Source: Tipula vernalis (lineage: Eukaryota > Arthropoda > Insecta > Diptera > Tipulidae). Taken from it: a DNA stretch of 64,000 nucleotides. Shown here piece by piece: positions 46,251-57,169 of this stretch. Position 1 is the first letter of the stretch. Each line of letters begins with the position of its first letter. Location: positions 146,684,091-146,748,090 of the forward strand of contig OY282560.1 of assembly GCA_958295665.1 (NCBI GenBank). Reading direction: 5' to 3'. The position numbers were made by a program, and so were the translations under genes. The notes below the pieces were generated by a model. It worked only from the letters and a program-made list of their open reading frames with translations, searched no databases and had not been told where the DNA came from.

Positions 46251-47971
46251 GGGGCCTATTATGAAATTTTTCGATTTCGGATTTTTACGTTATCGAAAAA
46301 ATCCACCCTTTTATGAACTTAAAAAAAAAAAATTAGAGCAAATTTTTCCAAACGCACATGAGAAAATTCGACTGCTATTTAGTTGGCGAATTTTGTATAC
46401 GATAGGTCACATTTTTGGTTTTTCATTCGAATAATTTTTAAAATAAAATTTCTTTGATTTTACATAATTGTTAAATATATGTAATATTGAAATTATCGAA
46501 GAAATAGAAAATATCTACTTATACAAATTGACAATGTAAGTAATTAATAAACACAAGAATAAATAAAATTTATAAGAAATTAATAAACTATTTTTATGTA
46601 AATTTATTATCCAGGACTACCAACGCCAACCAGTTTGAATTACTGATCTCTTTTATGGAAAGGAACGAATGGATCGCAAAAAATTATCTAAATGCCCCGC
46701 AATATAAGGGATCAAACCAACAAATTATGGGATGAAGTTACAAAACAATTAAACGACGAAGGGCCACCAGTAAAAACAGTAGCTGGTTCGAAAAAATTAT
46801 GATTAAATATTTTTAATAATATCTGTTCGCCAATTGGAACATTATATTTTATGCATAACTTGTGAAGAAGGCAGCGTACGTTCACGATTTGGGCTGCCTT
46901 TTCGGGTTGATAGTGCAGCTCACGTGTATGCAGTAAGCATCGCCAACGTCCTTTGAGGACACCAAATGCCCTCTCTATTATTGCACGGGCTCTGGAGTGT
47001 AACATATTATAATGTGATTCACGGGATCCTTCTGTGGCTTTTCTTTAAGGTGTCATACACTAAGGCTGGAGTGTATCCGGAATCTCCTAAATAACAAAAT
47101 AGAATAATACGTCTACACTTAGCTGTTGAATATTAATATATAACTACCTAATATCCACAATGATTTATCACCGGCTAAAAATGCCTCCTTAAGAACAGAC
47201 ATCCTCCATAACGCGGTATCTACATTTTTTACACACACAATTATTTACCATCATTACGTTTAAGCTGTGGCTGCCTTTCCTATTAAAAAAATGATGTTCG
47301 TTTTTGTCTGGACGAACAATATGTATGTGGATACCATCCATACACCCCATAACACCCGGAAAAACAGTTTTGTTGAAGAAAACGGCTTTCGATTTAACTT
47401 TTTCGTTCTAATATAATTTCTGCAAATCTTTGACTCCAGAATATTGAGGATTTCAGGGATTACCACAGGTACTGTTGGCTGAGCCATTCCTATTAAAAAA
47501 TCCTGGCCTACGGCTTGTTGATAGGATCCTTCAGCTAAAAACCGCAGGATTGCTGCTACTTTTAAAATAGGTGATATGGCATCAATATTTTTTCGTCTCA
47601 CGTTATGGGACTCCGCTTGATTAAGAAGGCGCGTTTTCTTGGTAAGGAGATCGGTGTCACTTCAACTTCATCTTCATCACTCGAATGGACTAGGTATTTT
47701 GACGAAATGCTCAAATTCACAATGCAAATAAATTTAACCAAATCAAATAACTTTTTTTAATTTTAAATTATTAATTTTTTATTAAATAATTCTCAACACA
47801 ATAGGCACAGATGCTTTAAAGATTGTAATAAAAAAATTACGTCAAAATTTTAATATGATTCGATATCGAGAAAATTCGAGAAACAAGTTTCATAATAGGT
47901 CAAATCCGCATCGAATCGAATTTTATCGATATCGAAAAAATTCGAAATCGAAAAATTTCATAATAGGGCCC
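46251..47971 (-). mobile_element. PIF/Harbinger transposon (Harb-3)
   Basis: 1,721 bp, TIRs GGGGCCTATTATGAAATTTT and GGGCCCTATTATGAAATTTT (right in reverse complement), continuing TTCGATTTCGRATT; flanked by CAG duplications at 46248-46250 and 47972-47974. A transposase lies on the minus strand. Confidence 0.88.
46712..47640 (-). pseudogene. Harb-3 transposase, DDE_Tnp_4 type
   Basis: From about 47601: ISPILKVAAILRFLAEGSYQ, VGQDFLIGMAQPTV, PEILNILESKICRNY; then in another frame VMGCMDGIHIHIVRPDKNEH with the first catalytic Asp and FFNRKGSHSLNVM. Around 47060-47090, DSGYTPALVYDT matches the second Asp region only weakly. In 46712-47005 HSRARAIIERAFGVLKGRWR contains the catalytic Glu, then AAQIVNVRCLLHKLCI. 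Frameshifts between blocks and loss of part of the central region make it inactive, but it is better preserved than Harb-1. Confidence 0.85.
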
Positions 47972-48299
47972 CAGGGAATTCTCGGGAATCAGGAAACCAC
48001 CATCACATTTCCTTGGGAATGTTCAAGGTGCGGGAACGGGCAAGCCCTAGTCGAAGTTTAAAATTTTGGCTAGAAAATACTTGGGTGATCCGGTCAACCA
48101 ACGAACACTAGTTGAGGTAATATAATTATTCTTAAACACAGTGACCGCAGCTGACTGTTCAAATTTTATAATGAATACAATGTTAAAAATGAGCAATGCA
48201 GCAGGCGGGCCTTGCTTTAGAGTAATTTGTTATGTAAATAATGGTATCAGAATTTTAATGTTGTTGAATTTTATTGTACGAAATACATTTGACGAAATA

Positions 48300-48690
48300 A
48301 AATTAATTTAATTTGATTTGAAAATTGTTTGTTAAATTTATTTGAAAAAAAAAAAATAATTTGTTTTGAAAAATTGTTAATTCCATTTGAATATTTATTA
48401 ATTTGATTTGAAAATTTGTTAGTTTGGTTGTTGTTGTTTAAAATGTTTAACTTGACTTAAAAAAGGCATAATTTTTTCCCCAATCCTGTGAAGCATTAAA
48501 ATTTTATCAGCAAACTCCACTCCACAGAGGCGTGCACAATTTTTGTACTTAATCAGGCTTCAACTTGCTGATCTTAAGTGATCACATACTACAGCAAGAT
48601 CAAATTTTGCAAAAAGAAAAATTAATTTTATTTGATTTGATCATTTGTTAATTTATTTTGAAAAATTGTTAAGGAGAAATAAGGGCACTG
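48300..48690 (-). repeat. Right array of ~20-bp repeats, inverted relative to 41460-41880
   Basis: AATTTGATTTGAAAATTTGT-type units at about 48300-48470 and again 48620-48680, the reverse complement of the left array. Between them lies a small fragment similar to the DDE_3 transposase DNA (48548-48585). Confidence 0.6.
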
Positions 48691-49072
48691 GATTGCATAA
48701 TATAAAAATGGGTGATCATTAAAATATGTTTAAAGTTCAAAATACCTCAGGAAAAGCTTCGCGGAAAACAAAATTCACACGATCACTTCATACCCAAATC
48801 ACCAAAAAAAAAAGCATTATTGTGCATCATCGACGATTGCGTCCGAACCAACATATACCTACAACAAAAAATACATATCAGATTTCAAACGTTCTTATAT
48901 ATTCAAAAAAAAAAAAAATCATGATCATGTTCGTAAACATACATATAATCATAATGATCGCATGTGATATTAAAATTATTTCTAAATTAAATGATCACGA
49001 TCAAATGTACCAACATATAATGATATCAACAATTTAATATTCAATTTAAATATTTTTTTTTTTTTTGCAAAT
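48691..49072. other. Non-coding, ends in a polypyrimidine tract
   Basis: No gene recognised. The last 25 bases are T-rich followed by GCAAATAG, a plausible 3' splice site for the candidate exon at 49073. Confidence 0.4.
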
Positions 49073-49264
49073 AGTAATAGCAATAATAATAAATCTAATA
49101 ATAGTAATAATAATAATAATAATAGTAATAATAATGAAATAAAAATTGATAAGATTACAACAACAGCAACAGCAACAACGGCAATGATGATCTCTTTAAA
49201 ATTACTTTGTGATGAAGCAAAAGAAAAACAAAACGAACGAAAAAGACTTGAAGAAAATTATTAG
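49073..49264 (+). CDS. Candidate terminal exon of an unidentified coiled-coil protein
   Basis: Open without an initiating Met: a Ser/Asn run encoded by an (AAT)n microsatellite, EIKIDKITTTATATTAMM, then ISLKLLCDEAKEKQNERKRL and a stop at 49262. The charged helix has hydrophobic spacing of a coiled coil. If one A of the AAAA run at 49254-49257 is dropped, the helix continues with RMERELNNIRC to a stop at 49296-49298, still in heptad register. That suggests a single-base indel or a recent pseudogene. A T-rich tract and AG precede it. Gene family unknown; it lies on the opposite strand to knrl. It may be chance. Confidence 0.3.
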   Translation, partial: SNSNNNKSNNSNNNNNNSNNNEIKIDKITTTATATTAMMISLKLLCDEAKEKQNERKRLEENY

Positions 49265-49299
49265 AATGGAACGAGAATTGAATAATATTCGTTGTTAGT

Positions 49300-52200
49300 T
49301 TTATGTAATCCATAAGGTATATAACTAACTATTAGTATATTATAGTGAGTAGTTTACAGGTGCCATCTATTAAATGGCGTCGTCGTCATATAAATATATG
49401 AATTTCCAGTTGATTGATTTTGTTGTTGTTGTTGTGTTATATGAAGTAATTAAGTGATTTTGTAACTGAATTAGAAATGCAGCAGCACAGCGCGGTTTCT
49501 AGACTATATGGGAATAACAAAACAAAATATGTTTGCAATAATCTTAAGAATGATCATGATCGCTTAAAGTATTTTCACCCAACTTTATATTATAATAATG
49601 TCAATAATATGCGTTTTAGTTGTTGGTTTGTTTTTATATTCTATTTATCACTTATCTTATATGCGAAAATTGCTAATAAAAAAAAACCAGAAAAGACATT
49701 TCAAATCGATTATCTTTGGATTTATTTTTATTTTTTGTTTTCTTAATTTCTTTTGTGAGATTTTTTTTTTATCTTAAATTTATTTCGTATAGGTTTAGAG
49801 CAGAATGCTGAAGAAGAATTTTCTTATTTAGTATATAGGTATATATAAATTAATGAACGCACCTCGATATTTTTTTTTTTTTTTATATCTTCCGTGCTCT
49901 TTGACTCTTAATAATAATAAGAAAAGATTTGAAATTCTTAAGATGAATACAAAATTTTTGGTCTCTTTATATATAAAAAAAAATAGTTAAAATAATAATA
50001 AGTTTAAAATGAAGACGACGAATATGTGTTGTGCTCCGAAAGAAGAAGATTATTTTAATATGTGTGTATGTATATATAGTAGGGACAGGCTAAAACATAA
50101 TTTTTACATGCGAGATCTTCGCATATAAAACAAACAAACCCCGCGCGGAATTTTAACAGAGACTCTTGTGAAATCCGAAATTGGAAAAGTATTTTCTAAC
50201 CGTGTTCGCCAATTTTTTCGTTGTTTTTGTAATTTTTTTTTTTTTTTTGCTTAAATTTTAAGATTTTATCAAGATGAGACAATGTGCACACACCGAATAT
50301 ATATATTATAAGATATAAATAAACGAGAGAATTTGAAGAGGGACATATGCGGTGATTTCAACATAACAAATAGTTTTGTTTATACATACAAACATATATA
50401 TACACATCACAAAAAACATCTAGAATATCAACTAAACCGTACCACACTTATAGATTTCCAAAACTAAACTATACACTTAAAAACGCCACTCAAAAACGAA
50501 AAAAAAAAATAAATTTTAGTTTTGTTTTTTAATCAAACAAAGTGAAGTGAAATTAATTAAACAACAAACTGTTGATGATGATGATCACTATCGCGCAGTT
50601 TAAATAGCACACACAGAAAAATTAAATTAAAATTTATTTTTTATAATAAATTTATTTCATAAATGTACATAAATCAAAAAATAAAAAATAAAAATATTAA
50701 GATATGCAAATATCTCAAAAAACTAAATTACTTGCCAATTTGTTATTCTAAAAGTTAAACGCTAAGCTTCTTCCTCAACACACAAAAACACACAATTTTG
50801 ATGTAAGAAGAAGAAGACAAATAAATATATAAGAAATAAGAAAATAAATTACATTTAATTTATCAAAATCTTTAAGATTATTAATACTAGAGCTTTTTAT
50901 TTTTAAGTTCATGATCTTTCCCAGGATCATCACTCTATACGTAAAACAAAACAATACTTGTACAAAAATTACTGGGTGATAAGATAAATTCTGTATAGCA
51001 AAAAAAAACTCTAAGATTTATTGATTACTTTGCGTACGATAACAGGGTAAATTGGTATGCTGAGTTCACCAATAATTTGTCATATCTATAAAACTAGAAT
51101 AGAGATTTAGTCAAAATCGGGTTTGTTATTTTTTTTTTTTTTTAATTTAATTAGCAAAACCGTTATTTCCTTTTTTTGTGCACACCTAAAAAATGGGTGG
51201 TCTGTCTATCGTCTTATTTCCATATATCAATTTCAATTAACATCTTCGACTTTAAATACCGCACACCAAAAAAAAAAAAAATTTCTCAAGCTTTTGTTTT
51301 GGATAACTCGTGAATTTAAACAAAATAATAGTGTGCTTAGGTGTTAATTGATCTTAAAGACAAAAAAATAATAATTTAATTAAAATCGATTTTTAACTAA
51401 TTAGTGAGATAATTTTGGTTACGTAAGTCATGTTAAAATGCGATTTTTTTGCTTTTTTTTGGTGTTTATGGGAGACTTAACGATTGCACGACTACTAATA
51501 TGCATTTGAACTGATTGTGATGATGTGCGTTTATTGATTTAAACAATGTCTACCCTGTATACATATGTACATATATATATATGGTTAATCAAATAAACGG
51601 CTCTAGCGATATATAAACATTACAAGTTTAAATAAAAATTCCATAATTCCACTATTTATTTACGACGAAAAAAAAAATAAAATCTTAAATTATTTAAATT
51701 AGTTTTGATTTGTATTTAATGTGAATTTTAACAATTACTTAACAGAAAGCAAAAAAAAATCATCTCTAAGAAATTATAGTACGTTCCAAACGTTTAAATA
51801 TATAACGTGTGTGTGGGTGTATCATTCATTATTATTATTATTATTTTGATTTGTTACAAGGTTACGCTTAAATTAATGTTAATTACAACTTTAGACCTGT
51901 TAACTGATTGATCTACTGAACTATTTGGATATTGTAGTACGAGGGATTGGTCACATATGTATATTTGTAAATATTCAGATTCTAATGGGTAGAAAATTAT
52001 CACCTCGCGTGAATTGACGATTGCGACGACTGTAATAAAGGAATGTTATATAATGCGGATTTTTTTTGTAAAACATCTTCGTTGTAATCTTTAAAACATG
52101 ATCATCACATATTTTTTCTACCTTTTTTTTTCTTATAATTAAACTACAGCGAAAAATCGAAGTAGTAGTAATAGTAATAGTAGTAATAAAATAATGAAAT

Positions 52201-53184
52201 TAAAAAAAAAAAAAATTGGTTTTATCTTCGATTCTAATCGGTGATCACAAGTGAAACACGTTTTCTTAAGGTAATTTTAATTTTTTTTTTTTTTAGTTTT
52301 TATCGTCTTAATAATGTAACACCTTCGAATGATATATGTCGGTAATTTTATTTAGCAAAATGTTGTGTAAGTTGTGCATATATATACATATATATGGATT
52401 GCTACAATGTATATTGTACAGTGGTCTGTGCGACTAAAATTTTTAAAATTTATCGTATGTTGCAAATTTTGCGATCGATCTTATTTCAGTTTTGCTCGAG
52501 TATTTTAAAATCTGCGTTATACATTTAAAGCAACATGTGTACAATAAGGGAAACAGGAGCAATAATGTTGTCAATGTTTAAATTGTACTATCAATAGATT
52601 CAAAACTTCTACATAAGTCTAGCGTTAATGTGGATCAATTTCGATCGGATCAGAATAGTGGTTTATATATTTTTTGTCATGGGGGTATTTATTGCAATAC
52701 ATTTTCAATTTTAGACCTAACAATTTCATTCATCAAACAAGAAATCTAATTATGTAAATTCGTATGCACCTAGTCGGGGGACTCAGTCTTGCTAGCATAA
52801 ACCATATATTGAACAATCGTAAAAAAAATTATCACACGTCAATAAACCTGGAGATTTTAGTGGCCCAAATAATGTTTACGGGCTTGTCAATATTTAAATA
52901 TGTAATATAAGTATTATTTTTGACCACAAATTGTAAAACTCTTAAAGTTCTAAGAATTTTCATAAAGATGGTGGTAAAGAATATCCGATAAGCAGTAAGC
53001 TTTACGAACGCAAGAATCACATTTTTTTTAAATGCATTAAAATACTTCAAAAATTTGGACCCATCATATAGGAACATAAACGACAGGTAGCACTCCTTAC
53101 ATTTTTGCAATCACTATCAGCGGACCCTTATGGATCGACATTTACTCTGTAGTTACCGGTCCAATCCATAAAATTAAATACCTA
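49300..53184. other. AT-rich non-coding region
   Basis: Many short tandem repeats: (GTT)n near 49420, (ATA)n, poly-T at 49871-49884, 50230-50245 and 51128-51142, (TATA)n near 50044 and 51566. No gene motif seen. Could hold the upstream knrl exon and regulatory DNA, but no exon could be identified. Confidence 0.5.
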
Positions 53185-53619
53185 GTCTTCCCCCGTAAAA
53201 AACGCCTAAGCGTTTTAAACGAATAGTGCACTCACTGGGCCTTTTATTCAAATAGAGCGCCTTGGGCGTTTTATTTGATTTAAATTTTTAAACTTCTCAA
53301 AAATTTGAAAAATGACAATATTTAATTGAACATATTTTTCCTCCTTTTTTCGAATTACAAAAAAACATTATGTTGCTCAATCTCTATTCCAAAATAGCTT
53401 AAAAAAATGTACTGTGATAACACTTTAATTATTTCACAGCAAATAAACTAAAAAGAAGGATGGCACTACTTAATATTAAACGTCAGATTTTGGCGCATTA
53501 ACTAACGACTTTTCGTCAACAACTGAACGCCACACTTATTTTTTTATATTTCTGATTGAAATTTTCTATATAACTGTGTTATAGAAATTCGGAGTGTTAT
53601 TGAGAGTGTACAATTAAAG

Positions 53620-53779
53620 GTGAGGACGAAGTGAAATTAATATATTTAATAAGTTTTCTTTACATTTTAAGACTATGTAAGACAAATGATCCGAAACTAT
53701 TTAGACGAATATTATTTGCCGGTAAAAGTAAAATTACATAGAGAACCGTTACATGGTACATTGTTTTTATTATTTATAG
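53620..53779 (+). other. Probable 5'-leader intron of the pogo transposase gene
   Basis: Donor AAAG/GTGAGG at 53620 and acceptor ATTATTTATAG ending 53779, 8 nt before the ATG at 53788. Splicing removes the upstream in-frame Met at 53686, supporting the shorter protein. Confidence 0.6.
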
Positions 53780-53787
53780 GCGTCAAA

Positions 53788-55251
53788 ATGTCAACAAAAA
53801 GGAAATCATATTCCTTAAATTTTAAAATGCAGATTCTCAAAGAATACCAATCCAACACGGCTGGAAAAGGCTTTGCTGCTTTAGCTAAGAAGTATAATTT
53901 AACTACTTCAACTATACGTGGCTGGTTAAAAAATAAGGAAAAATTGCACGAGACGTTGAATAACTCAAATATTTCTACAAGAGTAGCGAGGCGTTTGGGC
54001 GGCGGTGGTCGTAATACAGAGTTCGCAGAGTTGGAGGCTAAAGTCATCGACTGGATTAAAACGAGAAACAAAAAAGGTCTTCGCGTTAAGGATAAATATA
54101 TTCAGTCAATGGCACTTACCTTAAAAAATGATTTCTCTGGCGATATATATAAAGAATTTAAGGCGTCTGCGGGTTGGCTTAGCCGATTTAAAGTTCGCTA
54201 TAACTTAGTTTCTAGGCGACAGACCACATGCCGTATTCTACCGGAAGGTTCTGACAGAATAGTTAGAGAATTTATCCTCAGAATTCAAAAAATTATTGAA
54301 GAAAAAAAAATCGAAGATAAAAATATTTTAAATATGGATCAAGAGCCACGTTATTTTGAATGTGAACCTTCAACTACTATAACTTTTAAAGGCATTCGAA
54401 ATGTGGTAATGAAGAAAGCCAATTCTTCACACAAAAAATTTACAACGACTTTTACTATTTCGGCGGATGGACAATTCCTTAAACCACATTTACTTTTTTC
54501 TAAATTAAAGAAGATTCCAAAAGTAGATGGTAACTGTATTGCTGAAGTCAATAACACTGGTATGTGGAGCAGTGATATACTCAAAAACTACTTAACTAAT
54601 GTCATAATGAAACGACCACAGACAAGTTTGTTTCGGGAATCAGTACTTTTAATTATTGACTCCTATGGACCTCACATAGCGTTAGCGGAGAATAACCCAT
54701 ATGAGAAACACAATTTGTTTATTGCCATTGTACCACCGAAAATGACGGGTTTGTTGCAACCCTTAGATGTGGTTTGTAACAAAAGTTTTCAAGATTTTTA
54801 CAATGATAGCTATGATAATTATATAAGTGAAGCAATTAATGATCCGGGTAAACAAACGAAGCAAGGTAACCCGAAAATGCCGTCATATCAAACTGTTTCT
54901 GAATGGGTAGTTGGGTTTACGAAAAATCTTTCAAGTGAAACTGTGGTAAAAGCGTTTACTTGCTGCGGTCTAATTGATAAAAGCAAATTTAATGTCGAAA
55001 AATTACACACTCCTTTAAAAGAACTATTCAATGAAAACGTTAACATTTGTGAATGGATATTAAAATTTGGAAAAACTGTTTTGACGAATACTGAATGTTT
55101 TTTTGAAAACATTGAAGACTGCAACTTTTTTTGGCCGGAAAATATATCGACCAGTTTTTTCGAGTGCATAAAAAAGTTAAAATCGGTTTCTACATCGTTT
55201 GAAGACTGGATCAAAAATTACGTTGCTGAAATACTAGAATTTAAAAATTGA
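53788..55251 (+). CDS. Pogo-superfamily transposase, complete reading frame
   Basis: 487 aa. Residues about 5-55 form a pipsqueak-type HTH (YSLNFKMQILKEYQS, FAALAKKYNLTTSTIRGWLK). Residues about 75-146 are the CENP-B-type HTH (ELEAKVIDWIKTRNKKGLRV, SAGWLSRFKVRYNL). The DDE_1 nuclease has all three acidic residues: D184 in NILNMDQEPRYFE, D291 in VLLIIDSYGPH and D327 in GLLQPLDVVCNKSF, the last two separated by 35 residues. HKKFTTTFTISADGQFLKP lies between the first two. It cuts and pastes the element at TA sites. I chose the Met at 53788 because a splice acceptor precedes it and the HTH starts just after; the frame is also open to 53686 (521 aa). No stop or frameshift: the only apparently functional transposase in the window. 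Confidence 0.88.
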   Translation: MSTKRKSYSLNFKMQILKEYQSNTAGKGFAALAKKYNLTTSTIRGWLKNKEKLHETLNNSNISTRVARRLGGGGRNTEFAELEAKVIDWIKTRNKKGLRVKDKYIQSMALTLKNDFSGDIYKEFKASAGWLSRFKVRYNLVSRRQTTCRILPEGSDRIVREFILRIQKIIEEKKIEDKNILNMDQEPRYFECEPSTTITFKGIRNVVMKKANSSHKKFTTTFTISADGQFLKPHLLFSKLKKIPKVDGNCIAEVNNTGMWSSDILKNYLTNVIMKRPQTSLFRESVLLIIDSYGPHIALAENNPYEKHNLFIAIVPPKMTGLLQPLDVVCNKSFQDFYNDSYDNYISEAINDPGKQTKQGNPKMPSYQTVSEWVVGFTKNLSSETVVKAFTCCGLIDKSKFNVEKLHTPLKELFNENVNICEWILKFGKTVLTNTECFFENIEDCNFFWPENISTSFFECIKKLKSVSTSFEDWIKNYVAEILEFKN

Positions 55252-55481
55252 ATGTAACTGATTTGGTTGATGACGGAGATGAACGTATTTTAAAAGCCGG
55301 GCAAAATACTGAAACAAATATTGAAATCTATGCTGTGTCGATTGTAGAAAGTTGGAACATAACAGTGATAAGTCTTGACAGAGATTGTTGTAAGCTTGAC
55401 GAATTGTTGTTTAGCATTGATAATCCATTAAAAGAAGTTCAGATCATAAAAGTTGAAAACTACTATGGTCTTAAGATGTAA
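55248..55481 (+). CDS. Small ORF overlapping the pogo transposase stop
   Basis: 77 codons, ATG overlapping the transposase TGA (TTGAATG). Acidic start (VDDGDERILKAGQN), hydrophobic/charged remainder (IYAVSIVESWNITVISLDRD, IQIIKVENYYG-like end), no recognised domain. A poly(A)-signal-rich stretch follows (AATAAA near 55536-55580), so it is inside the same transcript. It may be an accessory protein, a C-terminal extension lost by frameshift, or chance. Confidence 0.4.
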   Translation: MNVTDLVDDGDERILKAGQNTETNIEIYAVSIVESWNITVISLDRDCCKLDELLFSIDNPLKEVQIIKVENYYGLKM

Positions 55482-55747
55482 TCGTATTGCGATACAAGAA
55501 TTTTTTTGCAATATATTGAATTAATATGTGATACTGAAATAAAAATCCGAAAACGAAATAAAGTATAAATAAATTATTATTTAATAAGACAAGTTTTATT
55601 TTTTTAAATGAATATTTCAAATACAACGCATAGGCGTTTTATTCGAATAGGCGCTTTAAACGATTTTTTTTAGAGACTTTGAAAAAATGAAAATTATTGC
55701 TACATTCGAACAAAACGCCAAGGCGCTATTTACGGGGGAAGACTGTA

Positions 55748-57165
55748 GTTAGAAAACCCTAATCCATACGGATCGTTCGTTTAATAAAACTTCTACGAAA
55801 TTATTTTTTGGAAATCGCACTCAATAATGATGACAAAGGTTTCGCTAGCACATGAAATAGGTCCCTTAATTACCTAGTAAAAAAAACCCTAATCCATACG
55901 AATCGTTCATTTAGTAAAAGTTCTGCAAAATTAATTTTTGGAAATCGCACTCAACTCCCAAGCAGCATATGAAATAGGTCCCTCAATTACCTAGTTAGAA
56001 AACCCTAATCCATACAAATCGTTCGTTTAGTAAAAGTTCTGCAAAATTATTTTTTGGATATCGCACTCAACTCCCAAGGGCCAATATCGGCCATTGCCAA
56101 CAATGATGACAAAGGTTTCGCTAGCACTTGAAATAGGTCCCTCAATTACCTAGTTACAAAACTCTAATCCATACGAGATCGTTCGTTTAATAAAAGTTCT
56201 ACGAAATTATGTTTTGGAAATAGCACTCAACAATGATGACAAAGGTTTCGCTAGCACATGGAATAGGTCCCTTAATTACCTAGTTAGAAAACCCTAATCC
56301 ATACGAAACGTTCGTTTAGTAAAAGTCCTCCAAAATTAATTTTTGGAAATCGCACTCAACTCCCAAGCAGCACATGAAATAGGTCCCTTAATTACCTAGT
56401 TAGAAAATCCTAATCTATACGGATCGTTCGTTTAATAAAAGTTCTGCAAAATTATTTTTTGGAAATCGCACTCAACAATGATGACAAAGGTTCCGCTAGC
56501 ACATGGAATAGGTCCCTAATTACCTAGTTAAAAAACCCTAATCCATACGAATCGTTCGTTTAGTAAAAGTTCTGCAAAATTATTTTTTGGAAATCGCATC
56601 AACTCCCAAGGGCCAATATCGGCCATAGCCAACAATGATGACAATGGTTTCGCTAGCACATGAAATAGGTCCCTTAATTACCTAGTTAAAAAACCCTAAT
56701 CCATACGAATCGTTCGTTTAGTAAAAGTTCTGCAAAATTATTTTGTTGAAATCGCTCTCAACTCCCAAGGGCCAATATCGGCCATAGCCAACAATGATGA
56801 CAAAAGTTTCGCTAGCACATGAAATAGGTCCTTTAATTTCCTAGTTAGGAAACCCTAATCCATACGGATCGTTCGTTTAATAAAAGTTCTGCAAAATTAT
56901 TTTTTGGAAATCGCAGTCAACAATGATGACAAAGGTTCCCTAGCACATGGAATAGGTCCCTAATTACCTAGTTAAAAAACCCTAATCCATACGAATCTTT
57001 CGTTTAGTAAAAGTTCTGCAAAATGATTTTTTGGAAATCGCACTCAACTCCCAAGGGCCAATATCGGCCATTGCCAACAATGATGACAAAGGTTTCGCTA
57101 GCACATGGAATAGGCCCCTTTTAATTACCTAGTTAGGAAACCCTAATCCATACGGATCGTGTGGA
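55748..57165 (+). repeat. Satellite array, ten units of three monomer types
   Basis: Tandem units starting CCCTAATCCATACGAATCGT, containing TTCGTTTAGTAAAAGTTCTG, AATTATTTTTTGGAAATCGC and AATAGGTCCCTTAATTACCT. Unit starts at 55757, 55887, 56003, 56161, 56292, 56407, 56535, 56692, 56853, 56980 and 57141 (partial). Three length classes: A about 130 bp with CAACAATGATGACAAAGG, B about 116 bp with CTCCCAAGCAGCACATG, C about 158-161 bp with CCAAGGGCCAATATCGGCCA. Order A B C A B A C C A C. Units are 85-95% alike by eye. Confidence 0.92.
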
Positions 57166-57169
57166 CATA

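Larger units (their letters stand above)
43296..48049. mobile_element. hAT-like insertion with TAGGGCTTGC termini
   Basis: Both ends read TAGGGCTTGC inward (43296 and, in reverse complement, 48049), followed by GGGAATT/CCCGGG-rich subterminal sequence. Flanking 8-mers GTCAAAGG and GTCGAAGT agree at six of eight positions, as expected for an old 8-bp hAT duplication. It interrupts the Tc1/IS630-like transposase. No hAT transposase was found inside; instead it holds four other insertions or fragments (44024-44960, 45060-46245, 45375-45512, 46251-47971). Confidence 0.65.
53185..55745 (+). mobile_element. Pogo-type DNA transposon with intact transposase
   Basis: 2,561 bp. Right end CGGGGGAAGACTG followed by TA (55746-55747); left end TA (53183-53184) followed by GTCTTCCCCCGTAAA, so the first two bases of the CAGTC terminus are missing on the left. 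Inner parts also mirror each other (AACGCC...GGCGTTTT palindromic motifs at 53203-53275 and 55629-55730). Inserted at a TA inside a unit of the satellite that begins on its right. It contains an uninterrupted transposase gene. Confidence 0.85.

Noticed and set aside
49477..49746. 89-codon frame starting MQQHSAVSRLYGN with hydrophobic end
   Set aside because: The hydrophobic part is T-rich low complexity; no family recognised; not distinguishable from chance.
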